A stretch of DNA of 41,198 bases from the NCBI GenBank assembly GCA_026387405.1, contig JAPLLV010000050.1:1-41198 (forward strand), given 5' to 3'. The DNA is from Candidatus Omnitrophota bacterium. Lineage in GTDB: Bacteria > Omnitrophota > Gorgyraeia > Gygaellales > Profunditerraquicolaceae. Below, in pieces: positions 40,876 to 41,198 of this stretch; position 1 is the first letter of the stretch, and each line of letters starts with the position of its first letter. The notes under the pieces were generated by a model. That model was not told the DNA's origin. It made no database searches and saw only the letters and a program-made list of their open reading frames with translations. A program made the translations under genes and the position numbers.

Positions 40876-41198
40876 ATGTCCATTAGAGAGGCAGGGCGTA
40901 ATGCGTTAGTGCTTATTGTTATATCATTCTCTTTTCTATTATCAAGCGCCTGCGCGCAGGATAGCGAAGAAGATCATCACCATGAGGTGGACGGTTACGT
41001 GAGAAACATGCCTTCCAGTTCGGTTAAGGCGCAATCAGGCAGCGTGCGCATCACCGAATCAAAGTTGGATTATACCTATAAATTCAAGTTATTTGATAAA
41101 TTACCCGTAGACCTCTCGGTAACCCCCGGTTATACCTACATTTATAAGACTGTCTCGCTGGCCCTGCCCGTGCATCTGACCGAATTCTCAACCGATAT
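40876..41198 (+). CDS. secreted hypothetical protein, N-terminal part
   Basis: About 107 residues are visible before the window ends. AAGGAGGAGG gives a strong ribosome site for ATG 40876. The signal peptide MSIREAGRNALVLIVISFSF...SSACAQ ends near residue 27; the Cys could be a lipobox though LSSAC fits only loosely. A short acidic/His stretch (DSEEDHHHEVDG) follows, then alternating beta-type sequence (YTYKFKLFDKLPVDLSVTPGYTYIYKTVSLALPVHL), like an outer-membrane barrel. Family not identified. Confidence 0.75.
   Translation, partial: MSIREAGRNALVLIVISFSFLLSSACAQDSEEDHHHEVDGYVRNMPSSSVKAQSGSVRITESKLDYTYKFKLFDKLPVDLSVTPGYTYIYKTVSLALPVHLTEFSTD

Overview
The window reads as chromosomal DNA of a diderm (Gram-negative type) bacterium of moderate GC. 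TolC and RND proteins, a lipoprotein, several secreted proteins and Wzx flippase point to an outer membrane. Two CxxC-x17-CxxC zinc-ribbon proteins, an iron-sulfur-rich arsenic operon and a radical SAM protein suggest an anaerobe, perhaps Omnitrophota or a relative. The placement is an inference: there is no rRNA or other marker here, and I recognise no tRNA, CRISPR array or complete insertion sequence.

Layout. 1-5.8 kb: end of an ABC-2 permease, an unrecognised protein, an S4 RNA-binding protein, YajQ, a cold-shock protein behind a structured leader, the ABC-F ATPase Uup and a translationally coupled radical SAM protein with an odd cysteine motif. 5.8-10.8 kb: small zinc-ribbon and lysine-rich proteins, a second copy of the leader RNA, then a tight operon of zinc ribbon, NUDIX, a RelA/SpoT-TPR-SLOG-RyR protein and a TIR-membrane-HEAT protein. 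That operon is the best candidate for an undescribed system. 10.9-15.1 kb: lipoprotein, GIY-YIG/deaminase fusion, YgjP-like peptidase, two secreted proteins, second zinc ribbon, YkgJ-like protein and an RRM protein.

15.1-19.7 kb: an eight-cistron run (DUF134 regulator, ArsP-type permease, redox thioredoxin, ArsF, ArsG, Fe-S protein, Acr3) that I read as resistance to inorganic and organic arsenic. A perfect palindrome sits at its start site. 19.7-24.4 kb: a PurF-like phosphoribosyltransferase that has lost its glutaminase active site, then a carB broken by an internal deletion and frameshift. 24.5-27.5 kb: Wzx flippase, GH1 glycosidase and a cyclic-nucleotide-binding protein. 27.6-32.7 kb: MarR, TolC and RND efflux genes with no adaptor gene, led by a MarR-type operator and a folded leader. 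32.7-41.2 kb: CstA, a secreted FN3 protein behind a riboswitch-like attenuator, a DUF47/Pit phosphate transport pair, a beta-repeat protein and the start of a further secreted protein.

Two themes recur. Several genes have structured leaders (csp, the PurF-like gene, marR, the FN3 protein). Three others (GH1, cstA, the beta-repeat gene) have a -10 box only 5-7 bases before the start codon, as in leaderless messages.
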